Shown: in pieces, positions 1-7,149 of the stretch
Layout: each line of letters opens with the position of its first letter
Position numbering within the stretch: the stretch's first letter is position 1
DNA from: Pseudomonadota bacterium
GTDB lineage: Bacteria > Pseudomonadota > Gammaproteobacteria > UBA5335
Length of the DNA stretch: 9,601 nt
Direction: 5' to 3'
Assembly: GCA_021783685.1 (NCBI GenBank)
Contig: JAJXTQ010000047.1
Coordinates: 1-9,601, forward strand
Made by a program: the position numbers and the translations under genes
The notes under the pieces: generated by a model
What the model saw: the letters and a program-made list of their open reading frames with translations, nothing else
Told to the model about the DNA's origin: nothing
Database searches by the model: none

Positions 1-431
1 CGCGCGAGGGCTGTTACAACTGCCACTCGCAGATGGTGCGGCCCTTTCGGGCCGAGACCGAACGCTATGGCCACTACTCGGTGGCCGGCGAATTCGTCTA
101 CGACCGGCCGTTCCAGTGGGGCTCCAAACGCACCGGCCCCGACCTCGCCCGGGTCGGCGGGCGCTACTCGGACGATTGGCATCGCCTGCACCTGAACAAC
201 CCGCGCAACGTCGTCCCGGAATCCAACATGCCCGGCTACCCCTGGCTCGCCGACACGCTGGTGGACGGCCAGACCGTCGCCCGACACCTGCGCACCCTGA
301 AGACCTTGGGCGTGCCCTATACCGACGAACAGATCGCCGGCGCCAGCGCAGCGCTCGCCGGAAAGACCGAGCAGGATGCGGTCATCGCCTATCTCCAGGG
401 TTTGGGTACCGCACTGGCCGGGAGGAAGTAG
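1..431 (+). CDS. ccoO: cbb3-type cytochrome c oxidase subunit II, CcoO (3' part)
   Basis: This is the C-terminal part of the membrane-anchored monohaem cytochrome c subunit of cbb3 oxidase, which passes electrons to the catalytic subunit CcoN. The gene is cut by the window edge. The reading frame is open from base 3, and the first complete codons already encode CYNCH, the covalent haem c site, followed by [18 protein letters not shown], which is highly typical of CcoO. A later SNMPGYPWL stretch supplies the probable axial methionine. The frame continues to TAG at 429-431. An internal ATG at 33 lies just after the haem motif and is not a real start. The strong ribosome-binding site of ccoQ lies inside its last codons. 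The N-terminal signal anchor, and ccoN itself, must lie upstream of the window. Identification is secure; only the boundary is missing. Confidence 0.97.
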   Translation, partial: REGCYNCHSQMVRPFRAETERYGHYSVAGEFVYDRPFQWGSKRTGPDLARVGGRYSDDWHRLHLNNPRNVVPESNMPGYPWLADTLVDGQTVARHLRTLKTLGVPYTDEQIAGASAALAGKTEQDAVIAYLQGLGTALAGRK

Positions 432-433
432 CC

Positions 434-610
434 ATGACGACCGGCACCCTGATGGGCGTGGTCACAGCAATCATGATGGTGATCTTCGTCGGCGTCGTCG
501 TCTGGGCCTATGTGCTGCGCAAATCCACCGACTTCGATCAGGCCGCGCGTCTGCCCCTGCAGGAAGACGCGCCGCAGCACCCCGATTTCGCCTCGAGGAA
601 GCACTCATGA
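434..610 (+). CDS. ccoQ: cbb3 oxidase small subunit CcoQ
   Basis: This is a 58-residue single-span membrane protein in the position always occupied by CcoQ (FixQ), which stabilises the cbb3 complex and the association of CcoP with the core. It has a hydrophobic helix at about residues 6-28 (VVTAIMMVIFVGVVVWAYVL), then a basic RK and a short polar acidic tail containing DFDQAARLPL, the usual CcoQ pattern. The ATG at 434 is preceded by GGAGG at 421-425, which is good spacing and decides this start. The gene begins 2 bp after the ccoO stop, and its TGA overlaps the ccoP ATG (ATGA, 607-610), which implies translational coupling. The gene is too small and variable for residue-level claims, but location and topology make the call firm. 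Confidence 0.93.
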   Translation: MTTGTLMGVVTAIMMVIFVGVVVWAYVLRKSTDFDQAARLPLQEDAPQHPDFASRKHS

Positions 611-1515
611 CCCGTTTCTGGAGTCTGTACATCGTCCTGCTCACGCTCGCCAACATCGCGGCGGCGCTCTGGCTGATCCGCTGGACCGCGAAGCCACGCA
701 AGGGAGAGCCGGCCAGCACCGAAACGACCGGGCATGTCTGGGACGGTGATTTGACCGAATACAACAAGCCCATGCCGCGCTGGTGGCTGTACCTGTTCTA
801 TCTCAGCATCGTCTTCGCGCTGATCTATCTGGTCCTCTACCCTGGTCTCGGCAACTTCCGCGGACTGCTCGGCTGGTCACAGGTGAACGCCTACGAAAGC
901 CAGGTCGCCGAGGCCGAACGAACCTATGGTCCGCTGTTCCAGTCCTACGCGGCCACCGACCTCGTGGCACTGAGCCGAAATCATGAAGCGATGGAGACCG
1001 CATCGCGGCTGTTCGCCAACACCTGCGCCGGTTGCCATGGTTCCGATGCGCACGGCGGCCCCGGCTTCCCCAACCTCACCGACGCCGACTGGCTCTATGG
1101 GGCGGCCCCGGAGACGATCCGCGAGAGCATTCTCAAGGGACGCGGCGGCATGATGCCGTCGTTCGGGCCGGTCCTGGGGGAAGACGGGATCGCCGAGGTC
1201 ACGCAGTACGTGCTCAGCCTGAGCGGTCGCCCCAGCGATCCGGTCAAGGCCGCGGCCGGACAGCAGAAATTCGCCACCACCTGTGCCGCCTGCCATGGCT
1301 CCGACGGCAAGGGCACCCCGGCGTTGGGCGCGCCCAACCTCACCGACCGGATCTGGCTCTACGGCGGTTCGGCCGACACCATCGCACAGACCGTGCGCGG
1401 CGGCCGGCAGGGACGCATGCCCGCCCATGAGGCCATCCTGGGCGCGGATCGCGCCCACCTGATGGCCGCTTATGTCTACCATCTTTCCCATGGGGACGAT
1501 GTCGCGAAAGAATGA
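607..1515 (+). CDS. ccoP: cbb3-type cytochrome c oxidase subunit III, dihaem CcoP
   Basis: CcoP is the dihaem cytochrome c subunit that takes electrons from periplasmic donors and passes them to CcoO. The product is 302 residues, normal for the family. It has two N-terminal membrane spans, roughly residues 4-24 and 59-79, separated by a cytoplasmic loop with the family-typical TGHVWDGDLTEYNKPMPRWW stretch. Two cytochrome c domains follow. The first has CAGCH at 140-144 with candidate Met ligands M182/M183 (GGMMPSFG). The second has CAACH at 226-230 with M271 (GRMPAHE). The two domains are similar to each other (NLTDADWLYG versus NLTDRIWLYG), consistent with internal duplication. The start at 607 has GAGGAAG at 595-601 and overlaps the ccoQ stop by 4 bp. 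The TGA at 1513-1515 lies inside the ribosome-binding site of the next small gene. Confidence 0.98.
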   Translation: MTRFWSLYIVLLTLANIAAALWLIRWTAKPRKGEPASTETTGHVWDGDLTEYNKPMPRWWLYLFYLSIVFALIYLVLYPGLGNFRGLLGWSQVNAYESQVAEAERTYGPLFQSYAATDLVALSRNHEAMETASRLFANTCAGCHGSDAHGGPGFPNLTDADWLYGAAPETIRESILKGRGGMMPSFGPVLGEDGIAEVTQYVLSLSGRPSDPVKAAAGQQKFATTCAACHGSDGKGTPALGAPNLTDRIWLYGGSADTIAQTVRGGRQGRMPAHEAILGADRAHLMAAYVYHLSHGDDVAKE

Positions 1516-1518
1516 GGA
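1514..1518 (+). promoter_or_regulatory. Ribosome-binding site that fixes the start of the 105-residue membrane protein
   Basis: GAGGA lies 7 bases before the ATG at 1526 and overlaps the ccoP stop codon (TGA 1513-1515). Upstream in-frame ATGs at 1472, 1490 and 1499 lie inside ccoP without a comparable purine-rich site, so 1526 is the preferred start. Confidence 0.65.
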
Positions 1519-1525
1519 TCTCGCC

Positions 1526-1843
1526 ATGATCGACGCGCCGGAGAACATGGAATACCCCCTCGGCCCTTGGGCTCGGGCCGCGGCGGTGGTGCTCTGGCCG
1601 TCCTTCGTCAGCGCCGTGCTCGCCACCGCGGCTTTTTTCTCCCAGGTCGATCCTCATGTGCTGCACCTGGCCACCTTCCCTGAGTGGCCGATCAGCCGGG
1701 AACTGGGGTACACCCTGGGCTTTTTCATGTTCTGGGCGGTCACCGCGCTGTCCAGCCTGTTCACGCTGATCCTGCTCAGGACGCCGGCAGGGCAAACCGC
1801 AGAAGGACCTGCACCCGATGTACCGAATCACGAGGCGCCATGA
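1526..1843 (+). CDS. Unrecognised two-span membrane protein between ccoP and ccoG
   Basis: This encodes 105 residues that I cannot assign to a family. There is a short acidic N-terminus (MIDAPENMEYPLGP), a first hydrophobic helix at about 17-38 (ARAAAVVLWPSFVSAVLATA), and a linker of about 23 residues containing H44, H47 and the string FPEWPISRELGY. A second helix at about 62-84 (TLGFFMFWAVTALSSLFTLI) and a polar tail of about 20 residues follow. By the positive-inside rule both ends face the cytoplasm (R17 and R85 flank the helices) and the linker faces the periplasm; this is inference. Codon use and GC content match the neighbours. It starts 10 bp after ccoP, and its TGA overlaps the ccoG ATG (ATGA, 1840-1843), so it is embedded in the oxidase operon. 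A role in cbb3 assembly, copper delivery or as an accessory subunit is plausible from position only. No catalytic motif is visible. Confidence 0.85.
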   Translation: MIDAPENMEYPLGPWARAAAVVLWPSFVSAVLATAAFFSQVDPHVLHLATFPEWPISRELGYTLGFFMFWAVTALSSLFTLILLRTPAGQTAEGPAPDVPNHEAP

Positions 1844-3261
1844 ATACCGCTTCCTCCCCACGCTCCCGGCAGGCTCCGCCGCCTGACGGCGACTCGCCTT
1901 ACGCTGCGCGCCGGAAGATCCATCCGCGCGAGGTCACGGGCAGCTTCCAGACCCTGCGCCGGATCATGCTCATCGCTGTCCTCGGCGCGTTCTACACCCT
2001 GTGCTGGGTGCCCTGGGGCGGCCGACAGATCATCCTGTGGGACCTGCCCGCGCGGCGCTTCCACATCCTGTGGATGACCTTCTATCCGCAGGATTTCATC
2101 TACGTCGCCATCCTGCTGGTCCTGGCGGCGGTGACCCTGCTGTTCTTCACCGCCCTGGCCGGCCGGCTGTGGTGCGGCTACACCTGCCCCCAGACCCTCT
2201 GGACCGAGATGTTCCTCTGGATCGAGCGACGCATCGAAGGCGATCGGCCGCAACGCATCAAGCTGGACAAGTCGCCCTGGACGCGCGAGAAGATCCTGCG
2301 CCGCGGCGGCAAGCATGTGATCTGGATCGCCGTGGGTCTGTGGACCGGGATCACCTTCGTCGGCTATTTCACGCCCATCCGCGAGTTGCTGACCGAGCTG
2401 GTCCAGTTCCGGCTCGGGCCCTGGGAAGCGTTCTGGGTGTTCTTCTATGGGTTCGCGACCTACGGCAACGCCGGCTTCCTGCGCGAGCAGGTCTGCAAGT
2501 ACATGTGTCCCTACGCGCGTTTCCAGAGCGCCATGTTCGACCGCGACAGCCTGATCATTTCCTACGACGAGCAGCGCGGCGAGCCACGCGGCAGCCGGCG
2601 GCGTGAAAGCGATGCCCGCTCGGCCGGTCTGGGCGATTGCATCGATTGCACGATGTGCGTACAGGTCTGCCCGACCGGCATCGACATCCGCAAGGGTCTG
2701 CAGTACGAGTGCATCGGCTGCGCCGCCTGCATCGACGTGTGCGACCAGGTGATGGACCGCATGGGCTATCCGCGCGGGCTGGTGCGCTACACCACCCAGA
2801 ACGCGCTGGAAGGCAAACCCACGCATATCCTGCGGCCGCGCGTCATCATCTATGCGACCATCCTGCTGGTCGCCGGCGGCCTCACCGCCTACTCGATCCT
2901 CACCCGGCCCGGGCTGTCCATGGACGTGCTGCGCGATCGCAACGTGCTTTACCGGACGCTCGACGACGGGCGCATCGAGAACAGCTACATGCTGAAGATC
3001 AATAACCGCACCGAGATGCAGCACAGCTACCGCCTCGAAGCGCGCGGCGCCGACGGCATCGAGGTCCACAGCGATCCGGCGCTCATCACCCTGCCGCCTG
3101 GTGCCATCCAGCCGATTCCGGCGCGGGTCCAAATCCCCTCCAGCAGCATCGACGGGGCGATGGATATCGAACTCATGCTGTCCACCGTGGATGCCCCAGA
3201 TGCACCCGTCATCCGGGAACAGGCACGCTTTCTGGGTCCGAAGCAGGCGGAAAATCGATGA
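1840..3261 (+). CDS. ccoG: cbb3 oxidase assembly protein CcoG (RdxA/FixG family membrane polyferredoxin, Cu(II) reductase)
   Basis: This 473-residue protein belongs to the CcoG/RdxA/FixG family. A family member has been shown to reduce Cu(II) to Cu(I), feeding the copper chaperones and the CcoI ATPase that load the cbb3 binuclear centre. About five membrane spans are visible (roughly 42-60, 85-107, 157-176, 192-212, 335-357). Membrane-associated cysteine pairs are C112/C116 (WCGYTCP) and C219/C223 (CKYMCP). The cytoplasmic ferredoxin part has C267-X2-C270-X2-C273-X3-C277-P and C291-X2-C294-X2-C297-X3-C301-D, enough for two 4Fe-4S clusters. The second motif ends in Asp rather than Pro, which is usual for this family. 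Residues after about 358 form the predicted periplasmic Ig-like FixG C-terminal domain. The ATG at 1840 follows GAGG at 1832-1835 and overlaps the preceding stop. The TGA overlaps the ccoH ATG (3258-3261). Confidence 0.97.
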   Translation: MNTASSPRSRQAPPPDGDSPYAARRKIHPREVTGSFQTLRRIMLIAVLGAFYTLCWVPWGGRQIILWDLPARRFHILWMTFYPQDFIYVAILLVLAAVTLLFFTALAGRLWCGYTCPQTLWTEMFLWIERRIEGDRPQRIKLDKSPWTREKILRRGGKHVIWIAVGLWTGITFVGYFTPIRELLTELVQFRLGPWEAFWVFFYGFATYGNAGFLREQVCKYMCPYARFQSAMFDRDSLIISYDEQRGEPRGSRRRESDARSAGLGDCIDCTMCVQVCPTGIDIRKGLQYECIGCAACIDVCDQVMDRMGYPRGLVRYTTQNALEGKPTHILRPRVIIYATILLVAGGLTAYSILTRPGLSMDVLRDRNVLYRTLDDGRIENSYMLKINNRTEMQHSYRLEARGADGIEVHSDPALITLPPGAIQPIPARVQIPSSSIDGAMDIELMLSTVDAPDAPVIREQARFLGPKQAENR

Positions 3262-3737
3262 ACACCCATGCGCCCTGGTACCGGCAGTTCTGGCCCTGGT
3301 TTCTAATGCTGCCACCGGCGGTGGCCCTGACGGGCGGGCTGGCCACCCTGTGGCTGGCCGTCGAGCACGCCGACAGCGTCGTTCCGGATCGCCTGAGTCG
3401 CGTCGGCGTGGCGGTGCAGCCCGACTATGCAGCCGGCGCCACCGCGGCGGATCTGTCCACCGATCCGGCCACCGGGCGGGTCCATCTGCGCGTCGAGAAT
3501 GAAACGGCCAGCATGCCGCTCACCTTGCGCTGGTTGCACCCGACCTTGCCGGAACGGGACCGCATCAGCGTCCTGCAGCCCATGGGTCCCGGCGAATACG
3601 AGGCGCGCCTGCCCGATGACCTGAACGAAGCGCGCGCCCTGCGGCTGGAAAGCGCTGCCGGCTGGGTGCTGGAGGGGCGCTGGACGCCCGGGTCGGCCCG
3701 CACCCGCCTGTTTCCGCTGGTTTCCCGCGCAGGCTAG
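3258..3737 (+). CDS. ccoH: FixH/CcoH-like cbb3 oxidase assembly protein (divergent)
   Basis: This 159-residue protein occupies the ccoH slot between ccoG and ccoI. The N-terminus APWYRQFWPWFLMLPPAVAL matches the start of FixH proteins (PWYxQFWPWFL) and leads into a single membrane anchor at about 11-34. The remainder is a predicted periplasmic beta-rich domain ending in a GGxW-like segment (AAGWVLEGRWTP). The family usually has a DDYYKxG stretch right after the anchor; here it reads VVPDRLSRVGVAVQPDYAAG, so the YYK signature is missing. CcoH is thought to contact the CcoN/CcoI machinery during assembly. The exact biochemical role is unsettled in the family. The start is fixed by a 4-bp overlap with ccoG (ATGA). 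The stop TAG is at 3735-3737, three bases before ccoI. Confidence 0.88.
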   Translation: MNTHAPWYRQFWPWFLMLPPAVALTGGLATLWLAVEHADSVVPDRLSRVGVAVQPDYAAGATAADLSTDPATGRVHLRVENETASMPLTLRWLHPTLPERDRISVLQPMGPGEYEARLPDDLNEARALRLESAAGWVLEGRWTPGSARTRLFPLVSRAG

Positions 3738-3740
3738 GCC

Positions 3741-6197
3741 GTGGGTGTGACCGCTTGCTTCCACTGCGGCCAACCGGTCCCTGAGAGCGGCCCGCGCCAT
3801 GAGGTCGTCATTCAGGGACAGGCGCAGCCGGTATGCTGCACGGGCTGCGAGATGGCGGCGCAATGGATCGCCTCCGCTGGCCTGGGTGCCTATTACCGCT
3901 GGCGCACGGAGCCTGCGACCGCCCCGGTCGACGCGGTCGGCCCGGATCCCTATCTCGCCTATGATCGGCCCCAGGCCCAGCGGAGTTTCGTCAGCCCGCT
4001 CGCCGACGGCCGTTGTGAAGCCGAACTGCTGGTGGAGAATCTCAACTGCGCCGCCTGCGCCTGGCTCATCGAGGGCGCGATGGGCCGCGAGCCCGGCGTC
4101 GCTCACGTCCAGGTCAACGCCGCGAACGGCCGCGTGCTGCTGCACTTCGATCCTGCCCGCGCCCGTCTGAGCCAATTGCTGGCGCGTCTGGCCGCGCTGG
4201 GCTACAAACCCCACCCCCAACGGCCGGGAGAGGCGCGCGCCCTGCACACCCGCGAACGGCGCCAGGCGCTGAAGCGCCTTGCGGTCGCGGGACTGGGCAT
4301 GATGCAGGCGATGACCTATGCGCTGTCGCTCTATGGCGGCGACTTCCACGGCATGGATCCGGTGCATGCAGACTTCCTGCGCCTGGTGAGCCTGCTGATC
4401 ACGACGCCGGTGGTGATCTATGCCGGCGCGCCTTTTTTTCGGCAGGCCTACCGGAGCCTGCGGGCGGGCCGCATCGGCATGGACGTGCCGGTCGCCGTGG
4501 CGATCACGGTGGCCTACGCCGCCAGCGTGCGCCATACCCTGGCCGGGGCGGGGGCCGTCTATTTCGACACGGTGTGCATGTTCATTTTCTTCCTGACCCT
4601 GGCCCGGTATCTTCAGGCCGCGGCCCGCGCCCGCGCGGGCGACAGCGGCGATGCGCTGGCGCGCCTGCTCCCGGATACCTGCCTGCGGGAAACGGCCGCG
4701 GGCCTGGAGACCATCACGCTGCAGGAACTGGCGGCCGGCGACCGGGTCCGCGTCCCGCCCGGCGCCGCCCTTCCCGCTGACGGCCGTTTGCTCGATGAGG
4801 GCGCCTGGATCGACGAATCCCTGCTCACCGGGGAATCCCGCCCGGTCCACCGCACCCGCGGCGACCCGCTGGTGGCCGGCAGCCTCAACGGCGCGACCGC
4901 GCTGCGTCTGGAAGTGACGGCCTGCAACGCCGACACCACCATCGCCCACATCGGCCGGCTGCTGCGCCGGGCGCAGGCCGAACGCCCGCCGGAAGCGGCG
5001 CAGGCCGATCGGCTCGCCGCGGTCTTTGCGCCCACCGTGCTGCTGCTGGCGGCCGCCAGCGCCTGGCTGTGGCGCGCCGACCCCACGCAGGCCATGGACG
5101 TGGCGCTGGCGGTGCTGGTCGTGACCTGCCCCTGCGCGCTGTCGATCGCCACCCCGACCGCGCTGGTCGCGGCCAGTGCGCAGTTGCTCTCCCGGGGTGT
5201 CGTGGTGCTGCGCGCCGCAGCGCTGGAAACCCTTTGCAACGTCCGGCACGCCATCTTCGACAAGACCGGCACCCTGACGATGGGCCGGCCCCGGATCGCC
5301 AGGCTCGAGGTCCTGCGCGAGGGGCTGAGCCCCGACCGGGTCCGGGCCCAGGCCGCCGCACTGGAACGGGCGGTGCATCATCCGCTGGCGCGCGCGTTTA
5401 CCGGCGATGCGCCGCTGGCCGAATCGGCCGATGACGTGCGCCTCGTCGCCGGCGAGGGGGTCGAGGGGACGCTCGGCGGCCGGATTCTGCGACTCGGCCG
5501 GGCCGAGTTCACCGCCGCCCTGTGGGCGTCACCTGCGCCTGCCGCACCTGCGGACGACGCTTCGAGCTGGCTCCTGCTGGGGGATGGGTCCGGACCGCTC
5601 GCCTGGTTCGGCATCACCGATCCCGTCCGCGCCGATGCCGCCCGGGCGCTGTGCGAACTGCGCGCCCTGGGCATCGACACGGAGATTGCCAGTGGCGACG
5701 CGGCAGCGGTCGTCGACGCCATTGCCGCCGCCGTGCAGTGCCCGCAGGCCCAGGGGCGCTTGCGCCCCGAAGACAAGCTGGCGCGGCTCACCGCGCTTCA
5801 GGCAGCGGGAACGACGGTGTTGAGCGTGGGCGACGGCGTCAACGATGCGCCGCTTCTGGCCCAGGCCGACGTTTCCATCGCCATGGCGGGCGGTACGGCC
5901 CTGGCCCAGACCAGCGCCGATCTGATCCTGCTCCAGGACCGCCTCGAGCGCCTGCCCGAAATCGTCCGGATCGCCCGTCGCAGCCGACGCATCATCCGTC
6001 AGAATCTCGCCTGGGCGCTCGCCTACAACGCGCTGGCCGTGCCGCTTGCCGCCATGGGCCTCGTGACGCCATGGCTCGCCTCGCTGGGCATGTCGCTGAG
6101 TTCGGTGCTGGTGGTCTTCAACGCCCAGCGCCTCTATCGCCCCGTGAAAGCCGTGCCACCGCCGGTCTCGGGCCCTGCCGCGGTACATTCCCCATGA
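3741..6197 (+). CDS. ccoI: Copper-translocating P1B-type ATPase CcoI (CopA2/FixI type)
   Basis: This 818-residue ATP-driven Cu(I) exporter delivers copper across the inner membrane for cbb3 oxidase assembly rather than for detoxification. Domain order: an N-terminal cysteine-rich metal-binding module (C6-X2-C9 and C32-C33-X2-C36, as in FixI-type ATPases), an HMA domain with CAAC at 103-106, and membrane helices from about 178. The actuator loop has TGES at 363-366. The channel motif CPC is at 463-465, and the phosphorylation motif DKTGT at 507-511 has D507 as acceptor. The nucleotide domain has the HP dipeptide at 547-548 (VHHPLARAF) and GDGVND at 697-702, with terminal helices after about 755. 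All P1B-1 hallmarks are intact. The start is uncertain: GTG at 3741 (used here) or GTG at 3747, neither with a strong ribosome-binding site. Translation probably depends on coupling to ccoH, 3 bp upstream. The TGA overlaps the ccoS ATG. Confidence 0.97.
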   Translation: MGVTACFHCGQPVPESGPRHEVVIQGQAQPVCCTGCEMAAQWIASAGLGAYYRWRTEPATAPVDAVGPDPYLAYDRPQAQRSFVSPLADGRCEAELLVENLNCAACAWLIEGAMGREPGVAHVQVNAANGRVLLHFDPARARLSQLLARLAALGYKPHPQRPGEARALHTRERRQALKRLAVAGLGMMQAMTYALSLYGGDFHGMDPVHADFLRLVSLLITTPVVIYAGAPFFRQAYRSLRAGRIGMDVPVAVAITVAYAASVRHTLAGAGAVYFDTVCMFIFFLTLARYLQAAARARAGDSGDALARLLPDTCLRETAAGLETITLQELAAGDRVRVPPGAALPADGRLLDEGAWIDESLLTGESRPVHRTRGDPLVAGSLNGATALRLEVTACNADTTIAHIGRLLRRAQAERPPEAAQADRLAAVFAPTVLLLAAASAWLWRADPTQAMDVALAVLVVTCPCALSIATPTALVAASAQLLSRGVVVLRAAALETLCNVRHAIFDKTGTLTMGRPRIARLEVLREGLSPDRVRAQAAALERAVHHPLARAFTGDAPLAESADDVRLVAGEGVEGTLGGRILRLGRAEFTAALWASPAPAAPADDASSWLLLGDGSGPLAWFGITDPVRADAARALCELRALGIDTEIASGDAAAVVDAIAAAVQCPQAQGRLRPEDKLARLTALQAAGTTVLSVGDGVNDAPLLAQADVSIAMAGGTALAQTSADLILLQDRLERLPEIVRIARRSRRIIRQNLAWALAYNALAVPLAAMGLVTPWLASLGMSLSSVLVVFNAQRLYRPVKAVPPPVSGPAAVHSP

Positions 6198-6364
6198 ACT
6201 CGATGTTCCTGCTCATTCCGCTGAGCCTGGTGCTGCTGGCGCTGGCCGTGGCCGCATTTTTCTGGGCGGTCCACAGCGGCCAGTTCGACGATCTGGACAG
6301 CCCGGCGTACCGGATGCTGATGGACGATCCACCACCCGCAGACCCCGAGGAACACGAGCCGTGA
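6194..6364 (+). CDS. ccoS: cbb3 oxidase maturation protein CcoS
   Basis: This is a 56-residue protein with one membrane helix at about 2-26 (LLIPLSLVLLALAVAAFFWA), followed by SGQFDDLDSPAYRMLMDD. That run matches the diagnostic post-helix motif of CcoS (SGQxDDLxxPxxRxLxDD). An acidic Pro-rich tail follows. CcoS is needed for inserting cofactors (haem b and copper) into CcoN in species where it has been studied. It starts inside the ccoI stop (ATGA, 6194-6197) with only a weak upstream purine tract, so it is probably translationally coupled. Its own TGA overlaps the GTG start of the next gene (GTGA, 6361-6364). Confidence 0.95.
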   Translation: MNSMFLLIPLSLVLLALAVAAFFWAVHSGQFDDLDSPAYRMLMDDPPPADPEEHEP

Positions 6365-7149
6365 CGGAAACCCTCCCCGCTGCACTGCTGGCCGCCGCCC
6401 TGGCCGGCCTGCTCGGCAGCACGCACTGCGTGGGCATGTGCGGCGGCGTGGCGCTGTCGTCCAGCCAGCCGGGACCGTCACCGCAGTGGCGACGCGCCCT
6501 GGCGTTCAACGGCGGGCGTATCGCCAGCTACATCCTTGCCGGGGCCCTCGCGGGAGGCATCGCAAGCCGCGTCGGTGCGGTCCTGCCGGCTGCAGCGCCA
6601 TGGGGCAGCATCCTGCGCATCGCCACGGGCTTGCTGATGGTGGGCATCGGGCTGCAGATCGCGATCGGCTGGACCGGACTGCGGCGACTGGAACGGCTGG
6701 GTGTCCCGGTGTGGCGCTGCCTCGGCCCGATGGCGGCCCGTCTGGATCCGCGCCGGAGCGCCCTGCATTCGCTGGCCTTCGGCGCCTTGTGGGGATGGAT
6801 CCCGTGCGGGCTCGTCTACAGCGCGCTGCTGGCCGCGCTGGTCAGCGGCGAAGCGAGCGCGGGCGCCGCCATCATGCTGGCGTTCGGTCTGGGCACTGCG
6901 CCGGCGCTGTTGTCGCTGGGCCTCGTGGGCGATCGACTGCGACCCCTGATGCGGAAAGCCGGCTGGCGCCGATCCTCCGGCGCGCTGGTCATCGGTCTCG
7001 GACTGTGGACGGTGGCCGGCGCCTGGGTCATGGCAGGGTCCCATCAGGGCCATCACCACCCGCCCGGGTCAGCCCTCTCGGCGCCGCGTGAAGCCACCCC
7101 CATCGCTGCCCATGTCGGCCACGACATGCAGGCGGGGCAGATCCAGTAA
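6361..7149 (+). CDS. Sulfite exporter TauE/SafE-like membrane protein (COG2836 type) with His-rich tail
   Basis: This 262-residue polytopic membrane protein has six or so predicted spans. The N-terminal GSTHCVGMCGG (H22, C23, C27) and the central WGWIPCGLVYSALLAAL segment are typical of the COG2836/UreH-like transmembrane family (related to the DsbD membrane core). This family recurrently sits next to ccoS and fnr. The name 'sulfite exporter' is inherited; in this context a role in copper or other metal handling or redox for cbb3 assembly is more likely, which is inference. The GTG start at 6361 is supported by GAGGAA at 6347-6352 and a 4-bp overlap with ccoS. After the last helix (about residue 225) there is a histidine-rich tail: SHQGHHHPPG (H228, H231-H233) and AHVGHDM (H251, H254). 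The last 26 codons overlap the 3' end of fnr on the opposite strand. Confidence 0.9.
   Translation: MTETLPAALLAAALAGLLGSTHCVGMCGGVALSSSQPGPSPQWRRALAFNGGRIASYILAGALAGGIASRVGAVLPAAAPWGSILRIATGLLMVGIGLQIAIGWTGLRRLERLGVPVWRCLGPMAARLDPRRSALHSLAFGALWGWIPCGLVYSALLAALVSGEASAGAAIMLAFGLGTAPALLSLGLVGDRLRPLMRKAGWRRSSGALVIGLGLWTVAGAWVMAGSHQGHHHPPGSALSAPREATPIAAHVGHDMQAGQIQ

Noticed and set aside
1472..1525. Upstream ATG starts for the 105-residue membrane protein (1472, 1490, 1499).
   Set aside because: They would overlap ccoP by up to 44 bp and lack a good ribosome-binding site, whereas GAGGA sits at ideal spacing before 1526.
877..1626. A 249-codon minus-strand frame across ccoP and the small membrane gene.
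   Set aside because: It is a shadow of ccoP. Its internal repeats only mirror the two duplicated cytochrome c domains.
1828..3315. A 495-codon open frame antisense to ccoG.
   Set aside because: Composition is typical of a codon-position shadow (many D, H, R, G), with no domain and no ribosome-binding site. CcoG on the plus strand is unambiguous.
3303..5381. A 692-codon open frame antisense to ccoH and ccoI.
   Set aside because: Long open antisense frames are expected in GC-rich coding DNA. The product is low-complexity, rich in R/G/A/H/Q, and the plus strand encodes a complete ATPase with all motifs.
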